64,000 nucleotides of DNA from NCBI RefSeq assembly GCF_016889705.1, contig NZ_CP069526.1, positions 5,146,001 to 5,210,000 of the forward strand, read 5' to 3'. The notes beneath the pieces were generated by a model, which made no database searches, had not been told where the DNA came from, and worked only from the letters and a program-made list of their open reading frames with translations. Shown here in pieces: positions 44,760 to 53,777 of this stretch. The stretch comes from Amycolatopsis sp. FDAARGOS 1241. Its GTDB lineage: Bacteria; Actinomycetota; Actinomycetes; Mycobacteriales; Pseudonocardiaceae. Numbering within the stretch: position 1 is the stretch's first letter; every line of letters starts with the position of its first letter. The translations under genes were made by a program, and so were the position numbers.

Positions 44760-45068
44760 CCCTCCGGCCCGCAGCGGACAGGTACACCGCCGCGTCAGCA
44801 GTCGCTCATAACCGCCCCGCGAGGACCGGACCTGGCTAGACGCGACCGCGCGGGACGCCCGTGAAGGCGGGCAGGGTGTGTTCGGGCACCGAGGTGCATG
44901 ACCAGATGTACCTGCCCACCCACGGATCGGCGGTGGGCGAGTTCCGCGTCATCGGTTCTGCGGTGCGCGGAACCCGGAGCAAGCGGTCGGTCCGCACAGA
45001 CCGCGCACAAGACCCGCCGACAGGACTCCCCACACGCTCATCGCCTACGACCACTGATCAATGAGCAC
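44760..45068. other. Gap, no gene supported
   Basis: No frame with start signals. No tRNA-like fold was recognised. Confidence 0.45.
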
Positions 45069-45353
45069 CTACTTGTCTGGGTCGGCCGTTTCCTCGCTGA
45101 TCTGACGGGTCAGCCGTGGCGAAGAGGGCGAGGCCGGAAATCTCGGGACTTGCTGCATGGAAACCACATCGAGACCCAGGACGCTGACCAGGGTGAGTAA
45201 GCGGTGCAGGCGTTCCTCGTCGGGGACGTGGCAGTGGATGATCGTCTCGGGTGGGGCGGCGGTGACTTCCAGGTCGCAGAACCCGAGGATGGCGTGGGTG
45301 GCGCGGTCGGACAGGCGCCCCGACACGCGGAACACGTAGTGGGACTGGGACAC
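45069..45353 (-). CDS. Hypothetical protein, 94 aa (possible beta-alpha sensory domain)
   Basis: SQSHYVFRVSGRLSDRATHA, ILGFCDLEVTAAPPETIIHC, EERLHRLLTLVSVLGLDVVS. Alternating strands and helices suggest a small ACT-like fold. GTG at 45353 follows GGAGG five to six bases upstream. Alone on this strand. Function unknown. Confidence 0.6.
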   Translation of the reverse strand: MSQSHYVFRVSGRLSDRATHAILGFCDLEVTAAPPETIIHCHVPDEERLHRLLTLVSVLGLDVVSMQQVPRFPASPSSPRLTRQISEETADPDK

Positions 45354-45822
45354 GGCGCCTCCCGGGTTTCCCCTCGGCGCCAGCATCGTGAGCGGTCCGA
45401 GGTGTGTCCTCGCCCGTACTTGATGAGGCCGGTGTCCGCGCGGTTCGCGAACACGGACGTCGAGTCACGGTCTCGCTGGCGCGGATGCTGACCGGGGGCG
45501 ACCGACCGGCGCGACGCTGCTATTCGCGACCATGCCGCCGCTTTGTGCGCGTTCGTAGCCAAGTTCGGTCAGGGAGCCGCTCGGCCGGATCGGCGGCGGG
45601 GCAACGTGCGCTCGTCGGGCCGGTGGCCGTACCGCGGCCGTACCCGCCGACGGAAGTGGGCGGCGCTGTTTGCACGGGCATCGCTCAAGTCGGCCAGGCA
45701 CCGTCTTTCTCGTCGGCCGCGTGATCGCGCCATGGCAACCGCAGCCACTGCGGTCGGCCTCATCTGCGGCGGGTGTTCCGCACCCGTCGTCACGGTGCGT
45801 CGATGGGTGAAGGAGGTTCGAG
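45354..45822. other. Gap, no gene supported
   Basis: Frames on both strands without starts. GAAGGAGG at about 45811 belongs to the amidotransferase gene. Confidence 0.4.
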
Positions 45823-46665
45823 ATGTGCCGTTGGCTCGCGTACTCCGGCTCGCCGGTGTCTCTGGAAGATCTTCTCTACAAGCCCGAGAACTCCCTCGTG
45901 ATGCAGAGCAAACAGGCGCGTTTGGGTGTGGAAACCACGAACGGTGACGGCTTCGGCGTCGGCTGGTACGGAAACCTGGCCACGCCCGGGCTGTTCCTCA
46001 GCACCGAGCCGGCCTGGAACGACCGCAACCTCCGCGAGATCGCCGCACAGGTCGAGTCCGGGCGGGTGTTCGCGCATGTGCGGGCGTCCACCGGCTCGGC
46101 CGTGCAGCAGACCAACTGCCACCCGTTCCGGCACGGCAGATGGCTGTGGATGCACAACGGCCTCATCGAGGACTTCCCCTCCGTCCGGCGTGAACTCGCG
46201 ATGGTCGTCGACCCCGTGCTCTTCCCCGAAATCCAGGGGTCGACGGATTCCGAGATCCTCTTCTATCTCGCCTTGACCTTCGGCCTGGAACAGGACCCGG
46301 TGGCGGGCGTGGCCCAGGCCGTGGCGGTGGTCGAGCAGACCGGACGGCGGCACGGGACCGTTCACCCGATACAGATGACGGTCGCCACCACCGACGGCGA
46401 CAGCACCTAGGCCTTCCGCTATTCCAGCGAGGGCCGTTCCCGGTCCCTCTTCCACAGCACCGACGTCTCCACCCTCCGCCGCCAGTACCCGGACAACCCG
46501 GCGCTGCACGTGCTGTCCGACGATGCCCGCCTCGTCGTGTCGGAGCCACTGGGTGACCTTCACGGGGCGTGGCGTGAGGTGCCGGAAGCCACCTGCGTCG
46601 TGACACACGCCGGTACCCAGGAGATCCGATCGTTTTCGCCGCAGTTGTCCGGAGCCCTGCGTTGA
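45823..46665 (+). pseudogene. Class-II glutamine amidotransferase (YafJ/EgtC-like) with internal amber codon
   Basis: N-terminal nucleophile Cys2 in MCRWLAYSG, then TNGDGFGVGWYG, VFAHVRASTGSAVQQTNCHP, FRHGRWLWMHNGLIEDF and STDSEILFYLAL are the GATase_4 signature. TAG at 46408-46410 replaces a Trp expected in GDST-W-AFRYSSEG; the same frame continues for 85 codons with family-like sequence (LFHSTDVSTLRRQY, SEPLGDLHGAWREVPEATC) to TGA at 46663. Only one lesion, so it is a recent nonsense mutation or a readthrough candidate. ATG at 45823 follows GGAGG. Confidence 0.85.
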
Positions 46666-47027
46666 CCAGGTCCGATCCGGCTCGAACGACTCGGCTGGAC
46701 GCGCGACCGCGCCCGCATCGCCAGTGCCCGTGGGCGGCCACCACCGGGTTTCACCCCGCCGCCCGCCCCGGCGCATCGACCGCTCCGGCCTACCCACCCG
46801 GCCGGAGCGCGGTCCGCAGTCGCGGTTCCTGGTGGGCAGCTCGTAGCCGACGCAGAAGAAAGGACCGATGGACCAACGCCGCTGCGCAGCAGCTCGGCTT
46901 CTTGCCGACGCGCGGGACAGGCCGGCTCAGGTGAGGCCGGCGCCCTTGGCGTACCGATTGCGGGGGCGTAGCGCGAGACCTTGGGAGGAAGGAAGGTGAG
47001 TGGGCATGACCCGACTGGGCGCGCACG
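46666..47027. other. Gap upstream of UspA gene
   Basis: No gene. GGAGGAAGGAAGG near 46984-46994 is followed by a GTG in the wrong frame for UspA, see findings. Confidence 0.45.
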
Positions 47028-47900
47028 ATGGTGGTCGGAACGGATGGCTCGCCCGGTGCCGAGGAAGCGGTGCGGTGGGCGGCAAGGATGGCGTCGCAGC
47101 GGAACCTGGATCTTGTCATCGCGCATGGCTTGGAGGTCACCGTCCTGTTCTACGGTGCCGGCGTTGCCGGGATGGGCGAGGTGTTCGACCTGGCCCAGCG
47201 GGCTGCCGAAAGTATCGTCGCCGACGCCCGACGGGCGGCGCTCGCGGTGGACAGCTCGCTCACGATCACCACGGAAACGGTGTCCGAAACGGCCGCGGCC
47301 GTCCTGGTCCACCTGTCAAGCAAGGCACGCATGGTCGTACTCGGCCGTAGCGGCATTGGCGCGGTCGGCGGAATGCTCATCGGCTCGGCGGTGGCGACGG
47401 TCGTGAGTCAGGCGCAGTGCCCGGTGGCGGTCGTGCGGGACCGGGACGGAACGGTGCCAACGGTGGGGACGGTGGTCGTCGGCGTCGACGGCAGCCCCAA
47501 CAGCGAGCAGGCGGTCGGGGTCGCCTTCGAGGAGGCGTCGTTGCGCGGTGTGCCGCTGACGGCGGTGCACGCCTGGAGCGACCTCACCTACGAAGGCATA
47601 TACGGAACGGCGCGGTTGATGCCGCCATGGGACGCCATCGAGCCGGATGCGATGCGCTTGCTGGCCCAGCGGCTGGCAGGCCGGCAGGAGCAACACCCGG
47701 ACGTCGAGGTGCGTCGCCGCCTGGTGCGCAACAATCCCCGAAAGGCATTGCTGGAGGAGTCGAAGCACGCCCAGCTGGTAGTGGTCGGCAGCCGCGGCCG
47801 AGGCGGGTTCAAAGGGCTGCTGCTGGGATCGACCAGCCAGGCACTGGTCCGGCGCGCACAGTGCCCCGTACTGGTCGTCCGCCCAGAACCCGTCACATGA
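47028..47900 (+). CDS. Tandem universal stress protein (UspA family)
   Basis: 290 residues, two Usp domains. Domain 1: VVGTDGSPGAEEAVRWAARM, VVLGRSGIGAVGGMLIGSAV; domain 2: VVVGVDGSPNSEQAVGVAFE, LVVVGSRGRGGFKGLLLGST with the ATP-binding G-x2-G-x9-G-S/T pattern. Cytosolic stress/dormancy protein. ATG at 47028 starts one residue into the first strand; the better ribosome site is upstream in another frame. Its last eight bases overlap the end of the opposing STAS relic. Confidence 0.85.
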   Translation: MVVGTDGSPGAEEAVRWAARMASQRNLDLVIAHGLEVTVLFYGAGVAGMGEVFDLAQRAAESIVADARRAALAVDSSLTITTETVSETAAAVLVHLSSKARMVVLGRSGIGAVGGMLIGSAVATVVSQAQCPVAVVRDRDGTVPTVGTVVVGVDGSPNSEQAVGVAFEEASLRGVPLTAVHAWSDLTYEGIYGTARLMPPWDAIEPDAMRLLAQRLAGRQEQHPDVEVRRRLVRNNPRKALLEESKHAQLVVVGSRGRGGFKGLLLGSTSQALVRRAQCPVLVVRPEPVT

Positions 47901-48103
47901 GGGCGCCGATCGCGGCCGCGGAAACGAACTCGGTCTCGCTCAGGTCCACCACCAGCACACGAGGCACTGCGGCGAGGGCGTCGTGATCGCGTCGAGCTCA
48001 CCGCGAGCGGCTAGCACCACGCCCTCACCGCATGTCGAAGCGCGACGTCGGCCGCGAGCGGGCTCGTGCTGATCATGGGGTCGGCTTCGGAAGGATTCAC
48101 CAT
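47893..48103 (-). pseudogene. Third STAS-domain antagonist, decayed
   Basis: The 5' context (GGCGAGGAGGATG then an in-frame ATG) and DVALRH start match the STAS gene at 40104-40481. Further frames give GEGVVLAARGELDAITTP, then PRVLVVDLSETEFVSAAAIG, ALM stop. A TAG follows RAWC and a central piece is deleted. Hence a duplicated, dead member of the partner-switch family. Confidence 0.75.
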
Positions 48104-48514
48104 CAGGCTCATCCTCCTCGCCGCCACGACACACCGCAGGTCGGCAGGACTGCGCACGGTAAACGCGTCGAGCGGCGACGTGCGTGCTCAGCCGGAGAAT
48201 GTTGCGCGCGTTGCGCTCGCGCTTCTCAACGTGTCGAAGGACCCCAACACCACGGCCCTCAGCGTGAGCTGATCGTCGCCGTGCTCGGCGGCGAGCCGAC
48301 TTCCTCGGCCGCTGCCACAAAAGATCTTGTAACGCTACCCGGCTGATCTCAGTCTTAAGGCCCAGCATTGTGGATACGCGCCGAGGTGCATGCCGCATGT
48401 GACCCCGCCGGCAGGATCCTCCCCCAGCCTGCCGGCGGGCCGCATTGCGCGAGTGCGCCACGTCGCTGCGAGAGGCCGGCGTTCGGCCGGGCCGACGAGA
48501 ATTCGGGGGCCGCG
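48104..48514. other. Gap, no gene supported
   Basis: Divergent promoter space between the STAS relic and the PhoU gene. No convincing hairpin or operator seen. Confidence 0.4.
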
Positions 48515-49171
48515 ATGCGCGAGAGCTTTCACGACGAGCTGGACCGCCTCAGCGCACAGCTGAAGGGGATGTGCAGGCTCGCGGCCGAGGCGATCCGCCG
48601 AGCCAGCAGGGCACTGCTGAGCGCCGACCTGGAGCTGGCCGAGCGGGTGATCGCCGCCGATGCCGAGATCGACTGGGCCCGCGCCGACTGCGAAACGCAC
48701 GCCCAGACCCTGCTGGCCCTGCAAGCGCCCAAGGCCCACGACCTGCGTTCCATCCTGGCCGCCATCTACTGCGCCGACCGGCTCGAGCGGATGGGCGACC
48801 TGGCCGCACACATCGCCGGCACCGTCCGCTTCACCCACCCCCACCACGCCGTTCCCGCCGAGCTCGAAACCACCTTCGCCGAAATGGGCGACGCCGCCGC
48901 GAGCATGGCCGACCGGCTCGCCGAACTGATCACCCGCCACTGCCCGTGCGGATTCGCCGACCTCGCCGACACCGACCAGACCATCGACACCAGGCACACC
49001 CGCATCCTGGCCCTGATCACCAGCGACCAGTGGCCCCACTGCGTCCAGACAGCCGCCAACCTCGCCCTGCTCGCCCGGTTCTACGAACGCTTCGGCGACC
49101 AAGCCGTCGCCGTCGCGAACCGGCTGGGCTTCGCCGACACCGGCGAACTTCCCTTCCACACCCACACCTGA
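48515..49171 (+). CDS. phoU: PhoU-like phosphate-signalling protein
   Basis: 218 residues. Two three-helix PhoU repeats: MRESFHDELDRLSAQLKGMC, VIAADAEIDWARADCETHAQ, APKAHDLRSILAAIYCADRL, ERMGDLAAHIAGTVRF, then a second repeat with ARFYERFGDQAVAVANRLGF. Metal-binding E/D-x-x-x-D patterns (RLERMGDLA, FYERFGDQA) are present. Modulates phosphate uptake through PstSCAB and the PhoR kinase; none is adjacent. ATG at 48515. Confidence 0.9.
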   Translation: MRESFHDELDRLSAQLKGMCRLAAEAIRRASRALLSADLELAERVIAADAEIDWARADCETHAQTLLALQAPKAHDLRSILAAIYCADRLERMGDLAAHIAGTVRFTHPHHAVPAELETTFAEMGDAAASMADRLAELITRHCPCGFADLADTDQTIDTRHTRILALITSDQWPHCVQTAANLALLARFYERFGDQAVAVANRLGFADTGELPFHTHT

Positions 49172-49239
49172 CCCGGGCCCGCCGGGACCGTGATCGGTTC
49201 ACACGTTGCCGTTGGGCGGACACAACCAGCCCGTCAGCG

Positions 49240-49651
49240 ATGTTCCGAAGGAGACGGGTTCGATCACTCTGGTCTCTGATTATCTCTACCGCAAGATGGA
49301 ACCCGAATTCTTCGCGTTCGCCTCGGTGGACGGTGCGATCGAGGCAGCCGTCAAATCACTCGCCCTCGAACTCGCTCCCTTGGCGTCAACGCCATCGCGC
49401 CCGGACCGATCGACACCCACGCACGCCGCATGGACGAGGCAGCCCACCGTAGCTACCGCGACCAGGTCTCAGCGCAGCCGGCGCTCGGCCGGCCCGGCAC
49501 GGCTGAGGAGGTCGCACATTCCGCCGTCTATCTGATGGAAAACAGTTTCACCACCGGTATCACTCTGGACGTAGACAGTGGGTGGCAAGCGGTAACAGAG
49601 CGGACGTCGTCCCGGGCGATGCTCTCACACTCGACGGTCGCCCAGACGTGA
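49240..49651 (+). pseudogene. Short-chain dehydrogenase/reductase, C-terminal relic 1
   Basis: Frame 1 reads YLYRKMEPEFFAFASVDGAI, EAAVKSLALELAPL (catalytic YxxxK replaced or displaced); after a shift near 49380 frame 2 reads NAIAPGPIDTHARRMDEAAH, LGRPGTAEEVAHSAVYLMEN, TGITLDVDSGW. The Rossmann N-terminus is missing. Confidence 0.7.
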
Positions 49652-49679
49652 TTGCGCCGGGTCGCACCAATAAGGAGCG

Positions 49680-50085
49680 AACCCATACCAAGTGACTTCG
49701 CATTGACCCCCGAGCAGCGCCGACTCCAGGTAGCTGCCCGCGACTTCGCCCATGATGTCCTCGGCGACGTCGACAAAATCACCAGCCATGCGCCAATTCC
49801 CCGTGAGCGACCAGCAAAGCGCTATCGGTCCTCTTGGTTCCGCCAGTGCGTGCTCTGACACGGCGGACGTGTCAGGCTCTCGACGCCAACGCCCCCGAGG
49901 GGCCCGAACTCGCGCTGCATACCAAGGTCTTCGCGTCAGAAACCGCTGTCAGCACGATCAATCGTTTCCTCCGCGTTGTAGACGTGGACAGCTACAGCTA
50001 CGACGTGCCCTGGCAAGACTTCTTCAGGACGCGCAGGCTTACCCGCTGTTCGACGGGAGCAGCGATGGCTGCCCGGCGTCGAACC
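49680..50085 (+). pseudogene. Acyl-CoA dehydrogenase remnant, N- and C-terminal ends only
   Basis: N-terminal piece FALTPEQRRLQVAARDFAHD, VLGDVDKIT. After a large deletion the C-terminal piece reads LALHTKVFASETAVSTINRF, LRVVDVDSYSYDVPWQDFF and, one frame on, QDAQAYPLFDGSSDG. The FAD-binding middle is gone. A clear internal deletion plus frameshifts. Confidence 0.75.
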
Positions 50086-50209
50086 ACGCCATTAGCCATC
50101 GAGTCCACACCAGACAGATCATGTGGTTGTGCCATGCCCGTTGAACCGATCACGCCAAGACATCCGAACCGACCTGCCATCAGGCACGTCCCGACGCGCG
50201 GGCGGGCCG

Positions 50210-50660
50210 ATGGACCCGCGTAGCCTGCAGGTGATCGTCACCGTTCTCATCGCGGTGGTGGCACTGAGCGAGCTCGCCGTGCGCATCCGTGTGACAGCCG
50301 CACTGGTGTGCTCGTCGGCGGCGTGCCCTTGGCGTTTCTAACCTGGCTGCACGACCTGCCGGTTTCGCCGAGCGTGATCTCGCTCGTGGTGTTGCCCGCG
50401 CTGCTGTACTGGGACTCGCTGACCACGTCACTGCGAGAGATCCGTTCGACCCTGAGCATGGTGCTGCTCAACTAGCTAGGCCTGGTGCTAGCGACCACCG
50501 GGACGGCGGCTGCCGCTGAGCATGCGGTGGGGCTGAGCTGATCGGCTGCCTGGCTCCTCGGCGCGATCCTCGCCCCGACCGACGCCTCGGCGATCGGGCG
50601 TGCCACGGCCGGCCTTCCACGGCGGATGACCACGATGCTGCGCGCGGAAAGTATGGTCAG
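50210..50660 (+). pseudogene. Na+/H+ antiporter (CPA1-type) N-terminal relic
   Basis: ATG at 50210: DPRSLQVIVTVLIAVVALSE, then after a shift near 50310 LVGGVPLAFLTWLHDLPVSP, LVVLPALLYWDSLTTSLREI, RSTLSMVLLN, TAG at 50473-50475, LGLVLATTGTAAAAEHAVGL, TGA, AAWLLGAILAPTDASAIG with the conserved antiporter D-A-S segment. At least one shift and two stops. Confidence 0.75.
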
Positions 50661-50739
50661 TGACGGAGTTTCAGCCACCAGTGCGCCCAGCAACACCAAC
50701 TCCAACTCAACCTGCCCGAGACGACTTCGATATAGGCCC

Positions 50740-50910
50740 TAGCCCCGCCAGCTCATCGAGAGCCTGCAGCCCGTCGGTCGTATGGGCGAGGTCGCCGACG
50801 TCGTCGATGCGGTCGTCTACCTCGAGAACGCGCCGTTCGTCACCGGCGAGATCCTCCACGTCGACCGCGTCATGAGCGCCGCCGCCGACCACGCCCAGCC
50901 ACACCTTTCA
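50740..50910 (+). pseudogene. Short-chain dehydrogenase/reductase, C-terminal relic 2
   Basis: LQPVGRMGEVADVVDAVVYL, ENAPFVTGEILHVDRVMSAA: the typical G-R-x-G-x-x-x-D...F-V-T-G-x-x-L-x-V-D end of classical SDRs. No N-terminal part; it ends just before the Rieske gene stop on the other strand. Confidence 0.75.
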
Positions 50911-50946
50911 GGAGCACCAGCGCAGGACGGAAGCTGCCGAATTGGT

Positions 50947-51255
50947 TCACACCTCGACGTAGATCTCGTCATCCTCGACCACGACGGGGTAGGTCGCGAC
51001 CGGCTCCTCCGCCGGCAGGCCGCTCACCTCGCCCGTCCGGACGTTGAAGCGCGAACCGTGCGCCGGGCATTCGACGTCCTCGCCGTCCAGATCCCCGTCG
51101 GACAGCTCGATCCACTCGTGGCTGCAGATGTCGCTCAGCGCGAAGACCTCGCCGGACTCGAGGCGCGCCAGGCAGATCTGCTTGCCCTCGGCGGTCACTG
51201 ACTTGAGCGGGTTCCCTTGCAGGTCCGCGAGCTTGGCGACCAAGCACTTCACCAT
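50947..51255 (-). CDS. Rieske-type [2Fe-2S] ferredoxin
   Basis: 102 residues, single domain. Cluster ligands CSH (ICSHEWIELSDGDLDGEDVE) and CPAHGSRF form C-x-H...C-x2-H. This is the soluble ferredoxin type that feeds aromatic-ring dioxygenases or other oxygenases. Last gene of the unit headed by aldehyde dehydrogenase, 34 bases apart. No dioxygenase alpha subunit is nearby, so its partner may be another oxidase or lie outside the window. Confidence 0.9.
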   Translation of the reverse strand: MVKCLVAKLADLQGNPLKSVTAEGKQICLARLESGEVFALSDICSHEWIELSDGDLDGEDVECPAHGSRFNVRTGEVSGLPAEEPVATYPVVVEDDEIYVEV

Positions 51256-51289
51256 GTTCGTCCTTCGGTGTCGGTGTGGTGGACCGGGT

Positions 51290-52747
51290 TCATACCGCGG
51301 CGGGCTCGTACCCCGGCGGCAGGGTCACGGACTTCAGCTCGAGGAAGGCCCCCAATCCCTCGACGGCGCGTTCGGCACCCATCCCCGAGTGCTTGCGCCC
51401 GGCGAACGGGCCGCCACCCCCAGCGGGCGGCCCGCCGTTGACCTGGACGGTTCCGGTCACGATCCGGGTGGCGACGCGGATCCCCTCCTCCGCGTCGGTC
51501 GCGAAGACCGCGCCGCCCAGGCCGTACTTGCTGTCGTTCGCGATGGCGATCGCTTCGTCCTCGTCCGAGTAGGTGATGACGGACAGCACGGGACCGAAGA
51601 TCTCCTCCTGGGCGATCTCCATGCCGTTGTCCACGTCGACGAAGACGGTCGGCTCGAAGTACCACCCCGTGGGCCGGTCGGCGGGACGGACCCCACCCAG
51701 CACGACCTTCGCGCCCTGCGCCCGGCCGGAGGCCACGAACTGCTCGACCTTCTCGAGCTGCCGTTTGGCGGCGAGGGGACCGAAGTCGGTGTCCGGCTCG
51801 TGCGGATCACCGAGCTTCATCGCCGAGATGTGGTCCACGAGCTGCTGCACGACGCGATCCCGGTCGTCCTCGTGCACGATCACCCGGTTCGTGGACACGC
51901 AGATCTGGCCGCTGTTGCGCAGCGAACCGCCGACCAGCGAGGGGACGTACTCCGTCATGTCCGTGCCGGGCAGGACGACCGCCGCCGACTTGCCACCGAG
52001 TTCGAGGGTCACCCCGCGGAACCGCGCGGCGCAGGTCTGGGCGATCACGTGCCCGCCGCCCGTGCTGCCGGTGAAGGTCACGTGGTCGATCCCGGGGTGG
52101 TCGACCAGGTGCGCGCCCACCGGCACCCCGCCGTTGACGATGCTCAGGACACCCTCGGGCAAACCGGCCTCGATCGCGGCCTCCCCCAGCAAGTACGCCG
52201 ACAGCGGCGATTCGGGTGCGGGCTTGACGACGATCGGGCAGCCCATCAGGAGTGCCGGGAAGATCTTGGAAACCTCGACCGCGATCGGCGAGTTCCACGG
52301 GGTGACGCCGGCGACCACGCCGACCGGCTCGCGCAGCACGAGGACTTTGCCGACAACACCTTCGCGGACCTCCGCGAAGGCGATCTTCTCGGCGTCGGCG
52401 ACGTAGCGTTCGAGCGAAGGACGGAGACCGTCGAAGTTCTCGACGGCGAACTTGTGCGTCATGCCCATCTCGTCGATCTGCAGTCGCAGCGCCGGCTCAC
52501 GGCGGGCTTCGACGGCGGCCACGAATCGGCGCAGGTGCTCGGCGCGTTCGGCCACGCTCAGCCGCGGCCACGGCCCGTCGTCGAACGCGGCGCGAGCCGC
52601 GGCGACGGCCGCGTCGACCTCGTCGGTGGTCGCGACGGGGACGCGTCCCACCACCTCTTCGGTCGAGGGGGACACGACGTCGAGGAACTCGCTGCCCCGG
52701 GCGGAAACCCAGCGGCCACCGATGAAGTGGTCCTCGCGTTCGAACAT
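51290..52747 (-). CDS. NAD(P)-dependent aldehyde dehydrogenase
   Basis: 485 residues, full length. Catalytic base Glu in VTLELGGKSAAVV, nucleophile Cys in NSGQICVSTNR, cofactor strand FTGSTGGG, PWNSPIA near the N-terminal binding site, and EIFGPVLSVI near the end. Oxidises an aldehyde to an acid. Preceded by a palindrome at 52777-52798 and followed closely by the ferredoxin gene. Confidence 0.95.
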   Translation of the reverse strand: MFEREDHFIGGRWVSARGSEFLDVVSPSTEEVVGRVPVATTDEVDAAVAAARAAFDDGPWPRLSVAERAEHLRRFVAAVEARREPALRLQIDEMGMTHKFAVENFDGLRPSLERYVADAEKIAFAEVREGVVGKVLVLREPVGVVAGVTPWNSPIAVEVSKIFPALLMGCPIVVKPAPESPLSAYLLGEAAIEAGLPEGVLSIVNGGVPVGAHLVDHPGIDHVTFTGSTGGGHVIAQTCAARFRGVTLELGGKSAAVVLPGTDMTEYVPSLVGGSLRNSGQICVSTNRVIVHEDDRDRVVQQLVDHISAMKLGDPHEPDTDFGPLAAKRQLEKVEQFVASGRAQGAKVVLGGVRPADRPTGWYFEPTVFVDVDNGMEIAQEEIFGPVLSVITYSDEDEAIAIANDSKYGLGGAVFATDAEEGIRVATRIVTGTVQVNGGPPAGGGGPFAGRKHSGMGAERAVEGLGAFLELKSVTLPPGYEPAAV

Positions 52748-52776
52748 GCTCGCAGCCTTTCACCAAGGTCGAAGTC

Positions 52777-52798
52777 GTGTCAACTGAAACGTTGACCG
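52777..52798. promoter_or_regulatory. Palindromic operator upstream of aldehyde dehydrogenase
   Basis: GTGTCAAC at 52777-52784, TGAAAC, GTTGACCG at 52791-52798. It has the same arms and six-base centre as the palindrome at 57526-57547, so both probably bind the same repressor. Confidence 0.75.
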
Positions 52799-52806
52799 GG
52801 GTCGGG

Positions 52807-53727
52807 TCAAGCGTCGCGGAGCACCTTGAGCAAGGTGCCCAGTGCGTCGAGGTCGATGCCGTAATAGCCCAGCGGGACGGTGAAGTGGGTGACGCCGAGC
52901 GCCACCAGGCGCTTCGCGCGGGTGATCGCCCGTTCGGCCAGGTCGTCGAAGGACCCGGCCGCGTTCCAGTCGGAGGTCCGGGTCAGCGAAGCCCGGATCC
53001 CGACCGTGGCCGGATCCCGGCCGTGTTCCGCGCACGCGGCCCGGATCACGTCGACCGACGCCGAGATTTCGGCGTCGTCGGCTGCCTCCCGGGCGAGCCA
53101 GCCCTGCGCGAGGGTCGCGACCCGGCGCGCGGTGGGTTTGCTGCGCGCGTTGCCACCCCACCACACCGGAACACCGCCGGGCGTCACCGGGGCCGGCTCG
53201 CAGATCACGTCGTCGAACCGCGTCCACCGCCCCGCGAACGAGGACAGCCCCGGAGACCACAGCTCGCGGCACGCGCGGACGGCCTCTTCGGTGCGGGCCG
53301 CGCGCTCCTCGGCGGGAATGCCCATCTGCTCGAACTCGGCCGCGTTCCACCCGCCGCCCACGCCGAGCGTGAACCGGCCGCCGGAAAGAACGTCCAATGT
53401 GGACGCCTGGCGCGCCAGGACAGCGGGCGGGTGCGCGGCCGCGAGCAGGATGCCCGAGATCATCCCGATCCGCATGGTCTTCGCCGCGATCGCCCCGAAC
53501 ATGACCAGCGTGTCGGAGCGATCGGAGTGCTGCTCGGTACGGCTGTGCTCGAAATTGCCCGCCCCACCCGGGTGGCTCATCTCCGCGGCGTACAGGATGT
53601 GCTCGCCGTCCATGACGTCGTCGAACCCGAGCTTTTCGAATTCGACCGCCAGGTCCGGGATCTCCCGCAGGGACCCGGCGTACGACGGGACGAGCCCCGG
53701 GAGCTTGACGCCGAAAGACGCTTCCAC
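52807..53727 (-). CDS. Luciferase-like (LLM) flavin/F420-dependent monooxygenase or reductase
   Basis: 306 residues, TIM-barrel LLM family. VKLPGLVPSYAGSLREIPDL, FEKLGFDDVMDGEHILY, RIGMISGILLAAAHPPAVLA, STLDVLSGGRFTLGVGGGWN, PVWWGGNARSKPTARRVATL are typical. Uses FMN (with a flavin reductase) or F420; the nearby flavin reductase favours FMN. GTG at 53727 is the start with GAAGGGA about ten bases upstream. Last gene of the long minus-strand unit. Confidence 0.9.
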   Translation of the reverse strand: MEASFGVKLPGLVPSYAGSLREIPDLAVEFEKLGFDDVMDGEHILYAAEMSHPGGAGNFEHSRTEQHSDRSDTLVMFGAIAAKTMRIGMISGILLAAAHPPAVLARQASTLDVLSGGRFTLGVGGGWNAAEFEQMGIPAEERAARTEEAVRACRELWSPGLSSFAGRWTRFDDVICEPAPVTPGGVPVWWGGNARSKPTARRVATLAQGWLAREAADDAEISASVDVIRAACAEHGRDPATVGIRASLTRTSDWNAAGSFDDLAERAITRAKRLVALGVTHFTVPLGYYGIDLDALGTLLKVLRDA

Positions 53728-53777
53728 GCTGTCGATGTCCCTTCTGGATGGTCGCCGGGGGTGCTCCGGCGCGCCCG

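Noticed and set aside
44760..45068. A tRNA or other structured RNA gene in the gap
   Set aside because: No T-arm GTTCRA sequence or cloverleaf pairing could be found by eye.
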